NCBI RefSeq assembly: GCF_011397635.1 | Contig: NC_064770.1 | Coordinates: 21,111,707-21,175,706, forward strand | Length of the DNA: 64,000 nt | From: Epinephelus fuscoguttatus | Lineage: Eukaryota > Chordata > Actinopteri > Perciformes > Serranidae | Reading direction: 5' to 3' | In this document: positions 36,352-57,500 of the stretch, piece by piece | Position numbering within the stretch: position 1 is the first letter of the stretch | How the letters are laid out: each line of letters begins with the position of its first letter | The notes under the pieces: model-generated | Told to the model about the DNA's origin: nothing | Databases searched by the model: none | The model's input: only the letters and a program-made list of their open reading frames with translations | Translations under genes and position numbers: made by a program

Positions 36352-36988
36352 TAGCCCCATTTCCACCAAATACTTTCGGTATGGTACCTGCGGAACCCAA
36401 AATAACCATTTAGACATGGTACCTAGACCCTAGTGTATTCACCACAAACAGTACTCTTACACGTGGACGGGGTTATTGTCACCCACTGCTCCGTCCAGCA
36501 CTCACTGTATTTCCTCATTACTGGTGACACAGATGGAAGTCTGCGCCTTGTTTATCGTCCACAGAACAAGGCTGCACGCAACGTTTTCAAAACAAAGAAA
36601 CACAGCAACGACATTCTGGGACGCTTTCTTTTTCTCCGAATGAGGATTGAGATATATGCCGTTCACATAACCCTGTCCACATTGACATACATAAACTCTT
36701 GATGATCCACTCATTACTAAAAGTGTATGTCATATAAAAACTAAAGTAATGGTCAAAGTTGTCACAGTGAAATTTAAGGTGTGTTGACGGATTGCAGTGT
36801 TCACAGCTCCACCTTTTAGTACCAGATCTGTGTGCCAGGTACCCCAACAGAGGGGTGACCAAAAATGGGGATGGTACAGCACGGTTCCATTGGTACTATC
36901 CACAACTTTTCACAGTGGAAACAACAAAAAAGCGCACCAAACTGACTGAACTGAACTAAAATAGAATATTGCTCAGTGGAAATGAGGC
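36352..36988. repeat. Non-autonomous hAT-like element, family C, copy 1
   Basis: The ends 'agccccatttccacc' and 'agtggaaatgaggct' are inverted. Inner words 'tggtacc' and 'tttcacagtggaaac', and blocks such as 'ccttttagtaccagatct', recur inverted or direct in the copy at 49877-50642. It abuts the LINE fragment on its left. Confidence 0.6.
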
Positions 36989-37340
36989 TTACGTGTGTGC
37001 CTAATTCACATCCCTTGCTCTGTATGTTATCTTATGCTCTGTAAGGTGACCTTGGGCGCTTTGAAAGGTGGCAAATATATCATTATCATTATCATTATCA
37101 TTATTAGTTTTTGGACTGTAAAAAGTGGAGGAGCAAAAGCAGTCCCCTGTGTCCCCCCCGTAAATTACACCCCTGTGAATAACACAGCAGGCTGCTTCTC
37201 CACTGTGCTACTGGTACTTCAATAAATAGCTACAGTACTTCCTCCACCTTTATAGCATAGTCCCAGCTGACGAGGCATCATTGTATCACCATACATGTCA
37301 ACACTCTTTTTGCAGGCGTTTATTTTGAAAGATCAGCCCA

Positions 37341-37366
37341 TGTGTGCGTGCGCGCGCGCGCGCATG
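37341..37366. promoter_or_regulatory. Alternating TG/CG tract upstream of TYK2
   Basis: An uninterrupted alternating purine-pyrimidine run of about 26 bases (tgtgtgcgtgcgcgcgcgcg, then cgcatg) lies just before the putative first TYK2 exon. CG alternation is the best Z-DNA former. A transcription effect is inferred only from position. Confidence 0.5.
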
Positions 37367-37419
37367 CCCGCTGGAGGGAGTGACCATGTTGGTTTCAGGA
37401 AACCAGCGGTCTGTCGGTC

Positions 37420-37560
37420 TGTCGTCGCTCGCAGTTCACTAGAACTCAAGAGTAGGAGGCGAAGGGGGAAATACGTCCACAAGATAATGAAGCCTGACTC
37501 TCACTTCGTGTCACCGCGTTAGGGTTTTACGCAACTCCGTCAAAAGCTCGACCTTAAACG
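37420..37560 (+). other. tyk2: Probable non-coding first exon of TYK2
   Basis: A good donor (cttaaacg|gtaaga) ends this GC-richer stretch at 37560. The ATG-containing exon opens at about 38089 after 'gtgcgtgtgtgtcag'. The 5' limit is a guess and transcription is inferred from the splice signals. Confidence 0.45.
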
Positions 37561-38107
37561 GTAAGACACTTCGTTGTCACACACGTTGGTAAGTTTCACG
37601 GTTATGTTTATAGTCATGTTTACATGTTTATCTGTAATGGTGTCGGTACACTGTGTGTGAGGGCGCGTATGTGTTTTGGACACTCTGTGACGCAGTCGGT
37701 GTGTGTGTTTTATATATTTTCTATTTAAGAATATATCTGCTGTTGTGCTTTATGGTGCTGTGCAGTGTTGCGTGATGTAAACAACTAAAACGAGGAATTA
37801 CCCCCGGAAGGCCCTTTAACAAATTGACTATGAGACATATTTTTAGCATTTTTGTTTTACATTTGTTGTCATTTGTTAACCTATCATGTTAGTGTTTTTT
37901 AACTGAACAGTGTAATATGGAAAATACCGAATATGTGACTACAAAAAAGCGCAAGGTGTCGTTGTGTAATTGCTCTGACGTTTGTGTTTACGTAGGCCTT
38001 AATGGGTACATGCCTGAATGCAGTGCATCAACCTATCAATCATACACTATACTGATATGTAGGTCTTTATTCTGTGCGTGTGTGTCAGTGATTTGGCTGT
38101 GCCCACC

Positions 38108-48247
<10,140 letters not shown>

Positions 48248-49567
48248 TTGGGACTCGGGAAAATCTTCTTGTGTACATGTCATCACTTCACCACTATAAC
48301 AACCATATATTACAATCAGTAATGTGACTCCTGCTGTGCAATGCCTACTGTCTCCATTTACACAGACATCTTTATACTTTTGGTTTCTTTTTGATAGACT
48401 GCTGTCTCTCATGTATATTAACACGACGATAAACTCAATCAGTGTGAGTTTTTTTTACTTGACTAATTAGTTAAACTTTATGAAGAAAGGTGATACCTGT
48501 CAGCTTGTCTTTCAAATGTTATAGGTTTGCATATATCACAGTAAGTATTAAGAATTTCTGTAAGGTTGGGAGATAACTATCCTTCATTTTATGTTTTTTT
48601 GTACATTGTTTGAGTGTATGTTACCTTTGCCTTCTTGATTTTGTATAAAGCAAAAGAACAAATTGAAAATCTGCGAAGCCATTTTTCACACGCCCTTTTA
48701 TTAAAGACTGAAACATATTGATGCACGTGTCAAAAAGTGGATGAAACTGTTCTACAGGATGTGAAACAGAGCTACATCTGTTGCGTAAGAACTCACATAA
48801 GCTAAAGGATGTGCTATAACAAGCTTCTTTTTCAGACGGGTCACTGACCTGAGGAACAGTCTGTTCTAATGTGGTGTTGTCTTGCGAAAGATTAAAACAT
48901 GCCACACACCAGTGCAGTTCTTGGCAATAATGCCCCTACAATCTTGCTGCAGAGCAACACAAAAATCATCAAAAACACTGCTGCCCTGACATTGGACTAA
49001 TTTGTTCTAATGTTAACCACATAGAGCTGAGGGGGAATGAGACAGGCTAAATTACACAGATGCGTCACAGACCAATAAAGAACCATCTGACACCCCTCCC
49101 ATCCTGTTCGGCTGCAAGTTAGGAGCAGCCTAGTGCAACAGACTTATACTGTTTTGTATACAGCTTGAGAAAGACCAAGCCTCATACACCAGGTAGAACC
49201 TGATGCATGGACATAGTCTCAACCTTAACACTGCTACAGACATTTGTTCTACATAACCCACTGGACAAAGTTGTCTAGACAGCCACAGTCATGCTCAATG
49301 CAAATTAACAGCTACAGAAGGATCTTTTGTTTTGCCAGTGATGTTCCAACCACACTGTCAACATAACAGACCTGCTGTGAGCGTCGTACTATGTGTTTGA
49401 AGGACCAATGGCTAGTGTGAGGAATGTGTCACTGGACAGACCTCAGTGTGGCCACCGTCAGCTGGGACTGTGTGTGCATTGTAGGAACTGTCCAGCCAAC
49501 TGTATTAAAAATGAGATTATGCAGGGAAACCATGAATGTAGCACATTTCAATACATGCACCAATATC
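48248..49567 (+). other. tyk2: TYK2 3' untranslated region and downstream sequence
   Basis: The stop codon is at 48245-48247. Candidate poly(A) signals are ATTAAA at 48700-48705 and AATAAA at 49074-49079. No further exon is seen before the repeat block at 49568. Confidence 0.5.
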
Positions 49568-51047
49568 TTAAAGGGATAGTTCAAATTTTTGGAATTAGGT
49601 TAGTATAGGGTGTCATACCAACAGTAGGTGTAAATCAGCACACTGCCAGTTTGGAGAAGCAGGCTTGAGTCTGGCATAGAAGCGAAGAAGTGTACTTATT
49701 TTAAACACTGTCCTACTTACTAAAATATTACCAGTTAGCGTGTACTCTATATTGAAAGTATTTTCACTGCTGGTAGCTGCTGGTCTACCACTGCCTCTGT
49801 CAGTTAGTTTGCTTGTGTTACTGTGTGTCTTTGCCGTTTAAAAGTTTTAGTTCAGTTCAATGAAAGTCACACATTAGAGCCCCTTTCCACTAGGCAGCAC
49901 AGTACGGTACAGTTTAGTTGAGTATGCTTTTTCTCCCGTTTCCACTGTGACAAGTTGTGGATTGTACCAATGGGGACTGTTTCGTACCGTCCCCATTTTT
50001 GATCACCCATCTGTGGAATACTAACACATAGCCTAGATCTGGTACTAAAAGGTGGAGCTGTGAGCACTGCAGGATGGCAGAGAGTCACTCTTGCTCAGGG
50101 CCGAGTTGTGGCTGGTTTTGAGGCTTATGTAACCACTGTTCATACCATGGAGAGTTTTACATATTAGTAAACTGTAACTGTAAAATGAAAAGATGTTTTG
50201 CTGCCTCTTGCATCAGTTGAAAAATAATTAACTGGGCAGACTGCCAGCAACAATTAAGGTGGAGCATTTACTTGTAATGTTACTCAATGCATGAGTTTAC
50301 AATGTGCATTCATTAGCACACCTAAAATTGAAAAAAAAAAAGCCTTCTTGCAGAGCATTGTTCCCGTGGGCTCTGACAACACTAAACCCCTGAGCTTGCC
50401 TGAGAAGGACTGAATGCACAAACCTGCTATTTTTAAATATCCCATGCAGAGAGACTCTCACTGCAGCCTGTTCTATTTTGTTCTGAAAATGTCAGCATGC
50501 AACCTTGTTCTTTGGACAGTAAACGAAGTGCAGCCTAATAAAGGATGAGATACAGTGAGTGCTGGATGGAGCAGTGAGTGACTACTTTTGGTTCCAAAGG
50601 TACTATGCCGAAAGTGTTTGGAGGAAATTGGGCTTCACACAAACAAACTAAATGATGGAGGCAGCGGTAGACCGGCAGCTGCTGTGTTCAGTGAGCTAAA
50701 AGGACTGTTTTTTGTCAATGGAGTCTGTTGACTTTGACATAAACATAGCTGTTAACAGCTTCTCTCTTTGAATGGGTCCCCTGACAGAGAGGTCAAAAGG
50801 CAAAAAATATTCTCAATAATGCATACACATCAAGTGCTACAGATTTGTTTAGCTGGGGATTTTTTTTAGATGGCTAAAATATGTTTGTTTGCTGGACCCC
50901 ATCCACAGCAGTACATTGCTTAGCTTCCATGTCGGACTTCAGCCTGCTTCTTCGACCTGGAGATGTGCCAGCCGACATCTATACACTGTCTATGGGTAAG
51001 TACCTCATACAACCCCACTTCAAAAAAATCTTAACAATCCCTTTAAG
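49568..51047. repeat. MITE, family D, enlarged by a nested hAT-like element
   Basis: The left end 'cttaaagggatagttcaaat' pairs with the inverted right end 'aaaaatcttaacaatccctttaag' (about 51025-51048). The interior contains the family C copy at 49877-50642. The element separates the TYK2 3' end from the RAVER1 promoter. Confidence 0.6.
49877..50642. repeat. Non-autonomous hAT-like element, family C, copy 2
   Basis: It starts 'agcccctttccactagg' and ends near 'ggaggaaattgggctt'. It shares 'ggtacggta'-type and 'tttccactgtgac', 'ggtactaaaaggtggag' words with 36352-36988. It lies wholly inside the 49568-51047 element, so it inserted later. Confidence 0.55.
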
Positions 51048-51349
51048 ATTATAATTCGAAACACACAGCAAACTGCATCAACGTGAAAAAGAAAACTGTG
51101 CATATGACTGGGAGCATTTGTTATCCAAGACTTTTAAATATAGATTTCAACATATTTATAATCCAAATCTTTAAATCTGATCCAATAAATGCAAGACTGC
51201 TCATAGCTGTGAGTTTAAATCTAATTAAAACTGTTAATTATAAATGTGTATTTTATTTATTTATTTGTTTGTCATTTGGCTGACATCTGTGGATCCCTAA
51301 AATTAGCTTCACTGACGGATCTGCAGCACTCATGATCCAGAGCAAACGT

Positions 51350-51500
51350 AGCCCCGCCCCCGCCCTCGATTACGTCGTAGCCATGGAAAATGCGTCCTCC
51401 TCTCGTCCAATCAGAAGCGGTGCTGGGGCCATGTGTGTATTGTTTAAACTGCTCAAATCAGGCTGACTTTCCAGACCGATAAAACTTCCACCGAACTGAG
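51350..51500 (+). promoter_or_regulatory. raver1: RAVER1 promoter: GC boxes and CCAAT box
   Basis: Tandem Sp1-type GC boxes (gccccgcccccgccctcg, 51351-51368) are followed by CCAATCAG (51407-51414), about 90 bases before the ATG. No TATA box is seen. This is the usual build of a housekeeping promoter. The start site is inferred. Confidence 0.55.
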
Positions 51501-51502
51501 TG

Positions 51503-54500
51503 ATGGCGGCCGTCGTGTCTGTTAGCACAGCTGCCAGAGATGAAAGCACAGACACAGGGCTCAGCTTCGCCCCTCGTCCGCTTCACGAAAACTACGACCT
51601 CGCTGCGGACCACGAAACCTGGATGTCCGGGGACCGCCGGTACCCCGAACTCGAACCGGGCGAGGAGGACTCAGCGTCTGAACGCGAGTGTCAGCGGAGG
51701 GTCGACGAGGACTTGACATCACTGAGCCCCGAAGAGATTGAGAGCCGCTTGGAGAGGACTCGCCGGGAGTTTTACAACCGTAGAAAAATAATCATAAAGA
51801 ATCTGCCCTCCGACGTCAGCAATCAGGTATGATTGATAAGTACTTACCAATCATTGGATGATGGATTGATTGACGGGGTCGTTTGGCTAACGTTAGCTTA
51901 GCTCCAGTACGCCTGTCATGCTAGCTATGTTAGCATGATAGCCATTTAACTCGTTAGCTGTCTTAAAGTTAGAATATTACGATGTTTTTGCTTTATTCAA
52001 GCTGCAACTACTTTATTAAATAGGTAAAACACACTTAAATGGCAGCCAGCGAACGCTATGAGTGCTGTTTTAATTTGTTTGGGTTGTTAGGCTAACTGCC
52101 AGGTGGTCAGATAACTGTCAATAATGGTCATCTGTGGCCTGTATGACCTGCAGGTCCGGCCTGGTAGGTAACAATTTAATAACTTTGATATTCGTGATTT
52201 TTGTTTTCCACTGTTCAAGCCTCCAAGCCAATCTGTCTGTGATTATACTTCCTACATAAGGGGTTACAGGTGCACTGGGAGTTATTTTTTTCATTAGCCC
52301 ATCTGTTGTTAAAGCTGGCGTTTGGTTGCATCGACCGACCAGTGATTTACTCATGATGCCACATTTTTTTGGAACGTGCCTGACTCGTGGGGAGCGGTGG
52401 GCCTGCGGGCGGTACCATTGTTCGCAGAGGGGTGGGGGGGGAGTAGTGGCAGTTCGAGATGTGAGTTGCAATATAACAAAAGGTGGAAGGTGTGGAGACA
52501 AAACGTTTCAGAAAATGCTAGACAGCATCGCCGTTTGTTTGTGAATGGTCAAAAGCAGCGCAGAACAATTTCTCCTACAACAATGAGTCAGTTATTCACC
52601 TCTCACCCCCCCTCCCACACACACAGGTGCAACTTGTTGCTAGTTCCCAATGGATATGAATGAGTTAATTATGTGAAACAATTAAGCAATGTACAATTAT
52701 ATGATGGCCTAAATCTGCTACTTAGAAAGTCAGATTTGTGATACCCTGGGTAAAGGGTTGTCACACACTGAGCCTTGATTAATGTATATGCCTGGATTTA
52801 ATTAGTGTCTTCTCTTCCATACAGGAGGTCCATGAGCTGTTGGGCAACTATGACCTCAAGTACTGCTTTGTGGACAAATATAAGGGCACAGGTTGGTCTA
52901 ACTGCTTGTCCATCATGTTTTGAAGGAGTAAATGATTTATCACAGAAATCTATAGATGTTTAATAAAATAACAGCAAGTAGATCTGAGTCTTACAAACAA
53001 CCTGGGTTATCTGGATTTCTCCTTGATGAGAACAAATTCCTTAACAATTTGAAGGTCTTTGCTCATGAAAAGGAAAGGATTTTAACTGAAGTTACTTTTC
53101 CCCTTCAATAAAGACAAGTAGATGGTGCATGTGCTCCAGTTTTTCATCACCAGTGGTGAATAAATCATTTGTCCTTCACTAGATTACACTATGCTCCAGT
53201 TGTTTTGTGTTGGTCTGTATTCGAGATGTGACTGTAGTCTGTATAGTACACCGCAGTGTGCTAACTCTGGCAGAGACAGCAAGCTGTTGTGAGAGTTTGC
53301 TAGCAAGAAAGGTCATCTGGCTACCCTAACAGCATTTTCCAGTGAGTCTCTCTCTTCAAGTGAATTCTGTAGCTGCCATGTTGCACCTAATCTACTCATT
53401 ACAATTTTTGAGGGGTTGTAAAGCCAGACTATATGAACATTTTCTACATCAGTGATGCTTGATGTGCCTGGAACAAGTTGGACAAAATTGGAAATTGAAA
53501 GTAAACAAATGTACTCCTGACATATTCCAAGAATGCTTGATAGATGGCAGGCAAGCAAAACTTTTATTTGCATAGCATAGTCGTTCATATACCTCCTGTT
53601 ACCGATCGTCTGTTTTGTCGACAGATTGTGGAACTCACTTGTCACAATGCCACAACACAAAGTATGCAGCCAGGCAAATAGTTTCTGCAATTAAAATACC
53701 AAAAACAATCAGTCTTAAATTATCCTAAGGGGGTGAATCAACCTTGAATGCCCCAATATGTGAGCTGCGTCTCAATTCAGGGCAATTGCCTGTTTACGAT
53801 TGTCTACGTGCATTAAAGATCAGGTTTCCATTTGAAGTCTCAATTATATCAGGAAGAGCAGACATTAAAAAAGCTTTAAAACAGGAACATTGGCTTAGTC
53901 GCTGATAATAATGGGCCAGATAACTGCTCCAGCCAGATGGCAAATTCAGGGAATGCCTGGTATCCACCAAACTGTTGTGGCAGATAACAGTCACGTTTAG
54001 ATGTGCTTTTGTATGAAGTCTAGTTGCCTGGTAAAAAGATGGCATTCCCTTTTGGTATGCGGCTTTCAGACATAACTGCAAAAATCTTTTATCCTCCTCT
54101 TCTGCTTCTCTTCCAAAACATAGGTAACAGGATGGGTTTTTTTTGGCATGGAATAGTGCACTATGAGGCTCTAGTGTATCTGTCAACATTGGTAGGCATT
54201 CTGAGAGTTGATGGCAATGACATTAAAACTCATACAGGTCTAGATGTGCCTTTTTAGGTATCAATGTGATGCTCAGTCAGATAAAGTGGCTTTGATTCTT
54301 GTAAGACATGGTAGCCTCAATAAGAGAAACATTGCAGTGACATAAAAGCCTGTGTGCGGTGACACTGTGCCACCAGCGTTACCTTTTGTCAGACCTGCTA
54401 AAGGAGAAATGGTGTCACAGCCAAGGTTTGCCCCCTGAGACCTGCTGTGTGTGAAAATCTTTCTCTTAATGCTGACTGAACATGTCACTTCCTCACTTTA

Positions 54501-57500
54501 AACCAAATTGTGTTTGTCTCCCTTCCTCCCTCTGTCCCCCCTGTCTTCCTCAGCATTTGTGACACTGCTCAATGGGGAACAGGCACAGTGTGCCATCAAA
54601 GACTTCCACCAGCATGTGCTGCGGGACAGGGAGATCTCTGTGCAGCTGCAGCCGACAGACGCTCTTCTATGCATCGCCAACCTGCCCCGCGCTTTCACCC
54701 AGCAGCAGTTTGAGGAGTTGGTGCGACCCTTTGGTAACCTGGAGCGCTGCTTTCTGGTGTACAGCGCCTCCTCGGGGCACTCCAAGGGCTATGGCTTTGT
54801 AGAGTACATGAAGAAGGATTCAGCCGCCAGGGCTAAGTCGGAGCTGTTAGGGAAACAGCTGGGCTCCCGTATGCTGTATGTCCACTGGACTGAAGTGGGC
54901 TCCCTCACATACCCACTGCTGCACTCTAAATGCCTGTGTGTGGACCGCCTGCCCCCGAGTCTGCTGACAGCCCAAGACCTCCGCAACGCTTTGGCTGACA
55001 CCCATGCGCCAGTCTTCTGCCAGGTCAAATTCACCACACATAAACACACTGCTACTTTCTGCCACACACTGCTACAAATTAATATGATTCACAGGGATAC
55101 GTTATCCAGATACTGCACGACAACACAGATGAATGTTATACTACTTTACAGCTGCAACAGTAAGTCAATTAATCAGTTGGCCAACAGATGAGTTAAATGA
55201 ATCAGCAACTATTAAAACGCCAACCATCTAATTGTCCCAGGTTGATAGACGTAATGTCCCGCCATGTGGATCTGAAAGTTGTAGCACTGACATTAAAGGG
55301 TGGCAGATGGCTATTGTAAAATTGTATTCCATATTTGATTTTTTTTTTTTTTTTTTTTTCCAGTACCTTTCACCTTTACCCCAGTTTTCCTGTGGCCACT
55401 CAAAGTTTCTATAGCAATGAGCATTGCTGGTTTCTATGGCGATGACCAGCTGACTCCCCCAGGTGGTGTCATTCAGCCGGCTTTTCTGGAATGAGAGAGA
55501 GGGGTGTCCTTTTTAGCATGATGCACATAGTGGTACTTTTCTGCTGGTTCCAGGGTTTTTTAGGATTGTGGCAAAGGCAGTGATGATTAAAGACCCTGTG
55601 ATGATTCAAGGGAACTAGTTCAGTGAACTGTTGAAACCTGGTGGTATTTATTCATGATGCCACATTCAGTGCCTGATGGTAACTGAAGGGCCTTAAAGGG
55701 AAACTAAGCCCATTTTAAAATTAATACATGCTAACCCTATGGTTTGAGACAGTCCAAAACTATTATTCAACATAATAAACTCTCCAAAAATGAGTGCTAA
55801 AACTGTGTGATGTCAAAGGGTATAAAGTCTAGAGCTGCTCTGTAGACAATGACTCGGGAAAGACACTATGAATGACACTGAGAGCACATAGGGGAGTGTT
55901 CTGAGTATATGGGTACATTTTCTGTTTCAGAACTGAGATCTCTACACTAGAATAAAGCTCATTTGGGTATAAAAAAAAGAAAACAAACATTCAAACACGC
56001 AGCCCTGGTGATTGGCTCTTCAGGTGGGAAATCAACTTTAATAGTGGGTGTCCATACATGATTGTAAGCAACAGATGGGAGAAGGCTACAGATCTTACGT
56101 TAAAGTAGTAACTGTGTGTGGTCTTCTTTTCCTGAGAGCTGTGCATTTTTTAAATTCTTAACAAAGGAAGCACCGTGTTTTTACACTTTGCTACAAACGC
56201 CACAGTACACTGTCAAAGTGTTCCTGTCCTACCTGCCTGAGGCAGCACAGCACTGCAGCTTCTCCCTCTACCTGAAATGGGTGATTGAGTCTCTGTGCTG
56301 AGTGCTGCATGTTTGGTGGTTTTTTTTTCTGTGTACCGAGTGCAAAAATGTTCACCTTGAAGGAAAATATTGCTTGTCACGGCCACTTCTTTACCAAGCC
56401 ATCCAATCAGAGTGGAGATGGGACAAATACCACAAAGACCAACGTTCACATCTTACATATACAAGTGCTGAACAACAACAATGGAGGAGAAATGTGTATA
56501 TATATTTTAATACGCTGATTCTCACAGGCCCCCACAGACTAGTGGGTCTGTCCTCTCTCCACGTGCTTCAGCCTTCCCGTCATCCAGAGGAAGCACTCTA
56601 CCTTGTGCTGACATTTTAACTTCCACAGATTGTCCATATCTTTGCAACCAAAGCGTGTCAACCAAATAAAACGCTGCCCCTACAAGGCGCTTTCGAATGC
56701 TCACAGCTGAACATATGCTAAGGAGCGCCACCCATTTTCAGCTAGGGAAAAAATGCTTTGGTAGACACAGGGCCTTACTACTTTGGTTTCTGGCTTTGAG
56801 AGGGAGTAGCTCATGTTCACAAATATTAAATGTACTTTCCTAAGCCATAGAAAAACCATATTGAAATTCTCAATTTAAGTGGTCTTGCCCTTTTTAAAAT
56901 GAAATTTAAAAGCTTAATGGTCAGAATAGTACCTGTCTATGAGCAACTGTGATCATTCAACAGATGGTTTGATGTTCAGATGTGATCTGATCTTATCTGG
57001 TACGAAATAAAATTCAGTTGATGGTTGGTTTGGAGGCTGCGAATGAGTCACAATTATGAGTAGAAAGTTTGTGTTCTAAATCCTGTTCTTTGGCATTCCT
57101 CCATCATTTATGGTCATCTCTCTTGCTGCGTTCAGCAGGTTTAATTATTTGGACTTGGAGGAACAGTAAATCGTCTGAGTATTAAATGAAAGGCAGTTAT
57201 ATGTCAGAAAATGGTGCCTCCTGTTAGGCGAGTCGCTACATTATCAATAGACAAAGCCCAGAAATGAGCCTTTTCCTGTTTGAGCAGTGATTCTGGTGTG
57301 TTTCAGAGGTTTTAGAGGACATTTACAACATGAATGTGCTTTTAGATGTTGCACTTGTTTGTGCTCAATGTCCAAGGTGTAGTGAGAAACCAAAAGCCTA
57401 TCAGTCAACCCTTACCCTGTGTGTGTTGTATTTATTAGCAGCAGAGTGTGTCTGTGAGATTAGACTGACTTTTTTTTTTTTCTCTCTCTCTCCACAGTTG

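Larger units (their letters stand above)
33076..37340. other. Spacer between CDC37 and TYK2
   Basis: No supported gene. An AATAAA at 33845-33850 may be the native CDC37 poly(A) signal if the one inside the MITE is not used. The spacer holds an interspersed repeat (34725-35010), a LINE fragment and a hAT-like element (35955-36988), and a short (TTATCA)n run at about 37079-37106. Short frames on both strands show no protein resemblance. Confidence 0.5.

Noticed and set aside
38078-38107. Upstream in-frame extension before the TYK2 ATG
   Set aside because: It starts with GTG and contains the splice acceptor; the ATG at 38108 has a CCACCATG context and fits the family N-terminus.
53313-54189. 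Two minus-strand frames of 125 and 131 codons in RAVER1 intron 2, considered as transposase remnants
   Set aside because: I compared them by eye with Harbinger and hAT transposase motifs and found no match; no terminal repeats seen.
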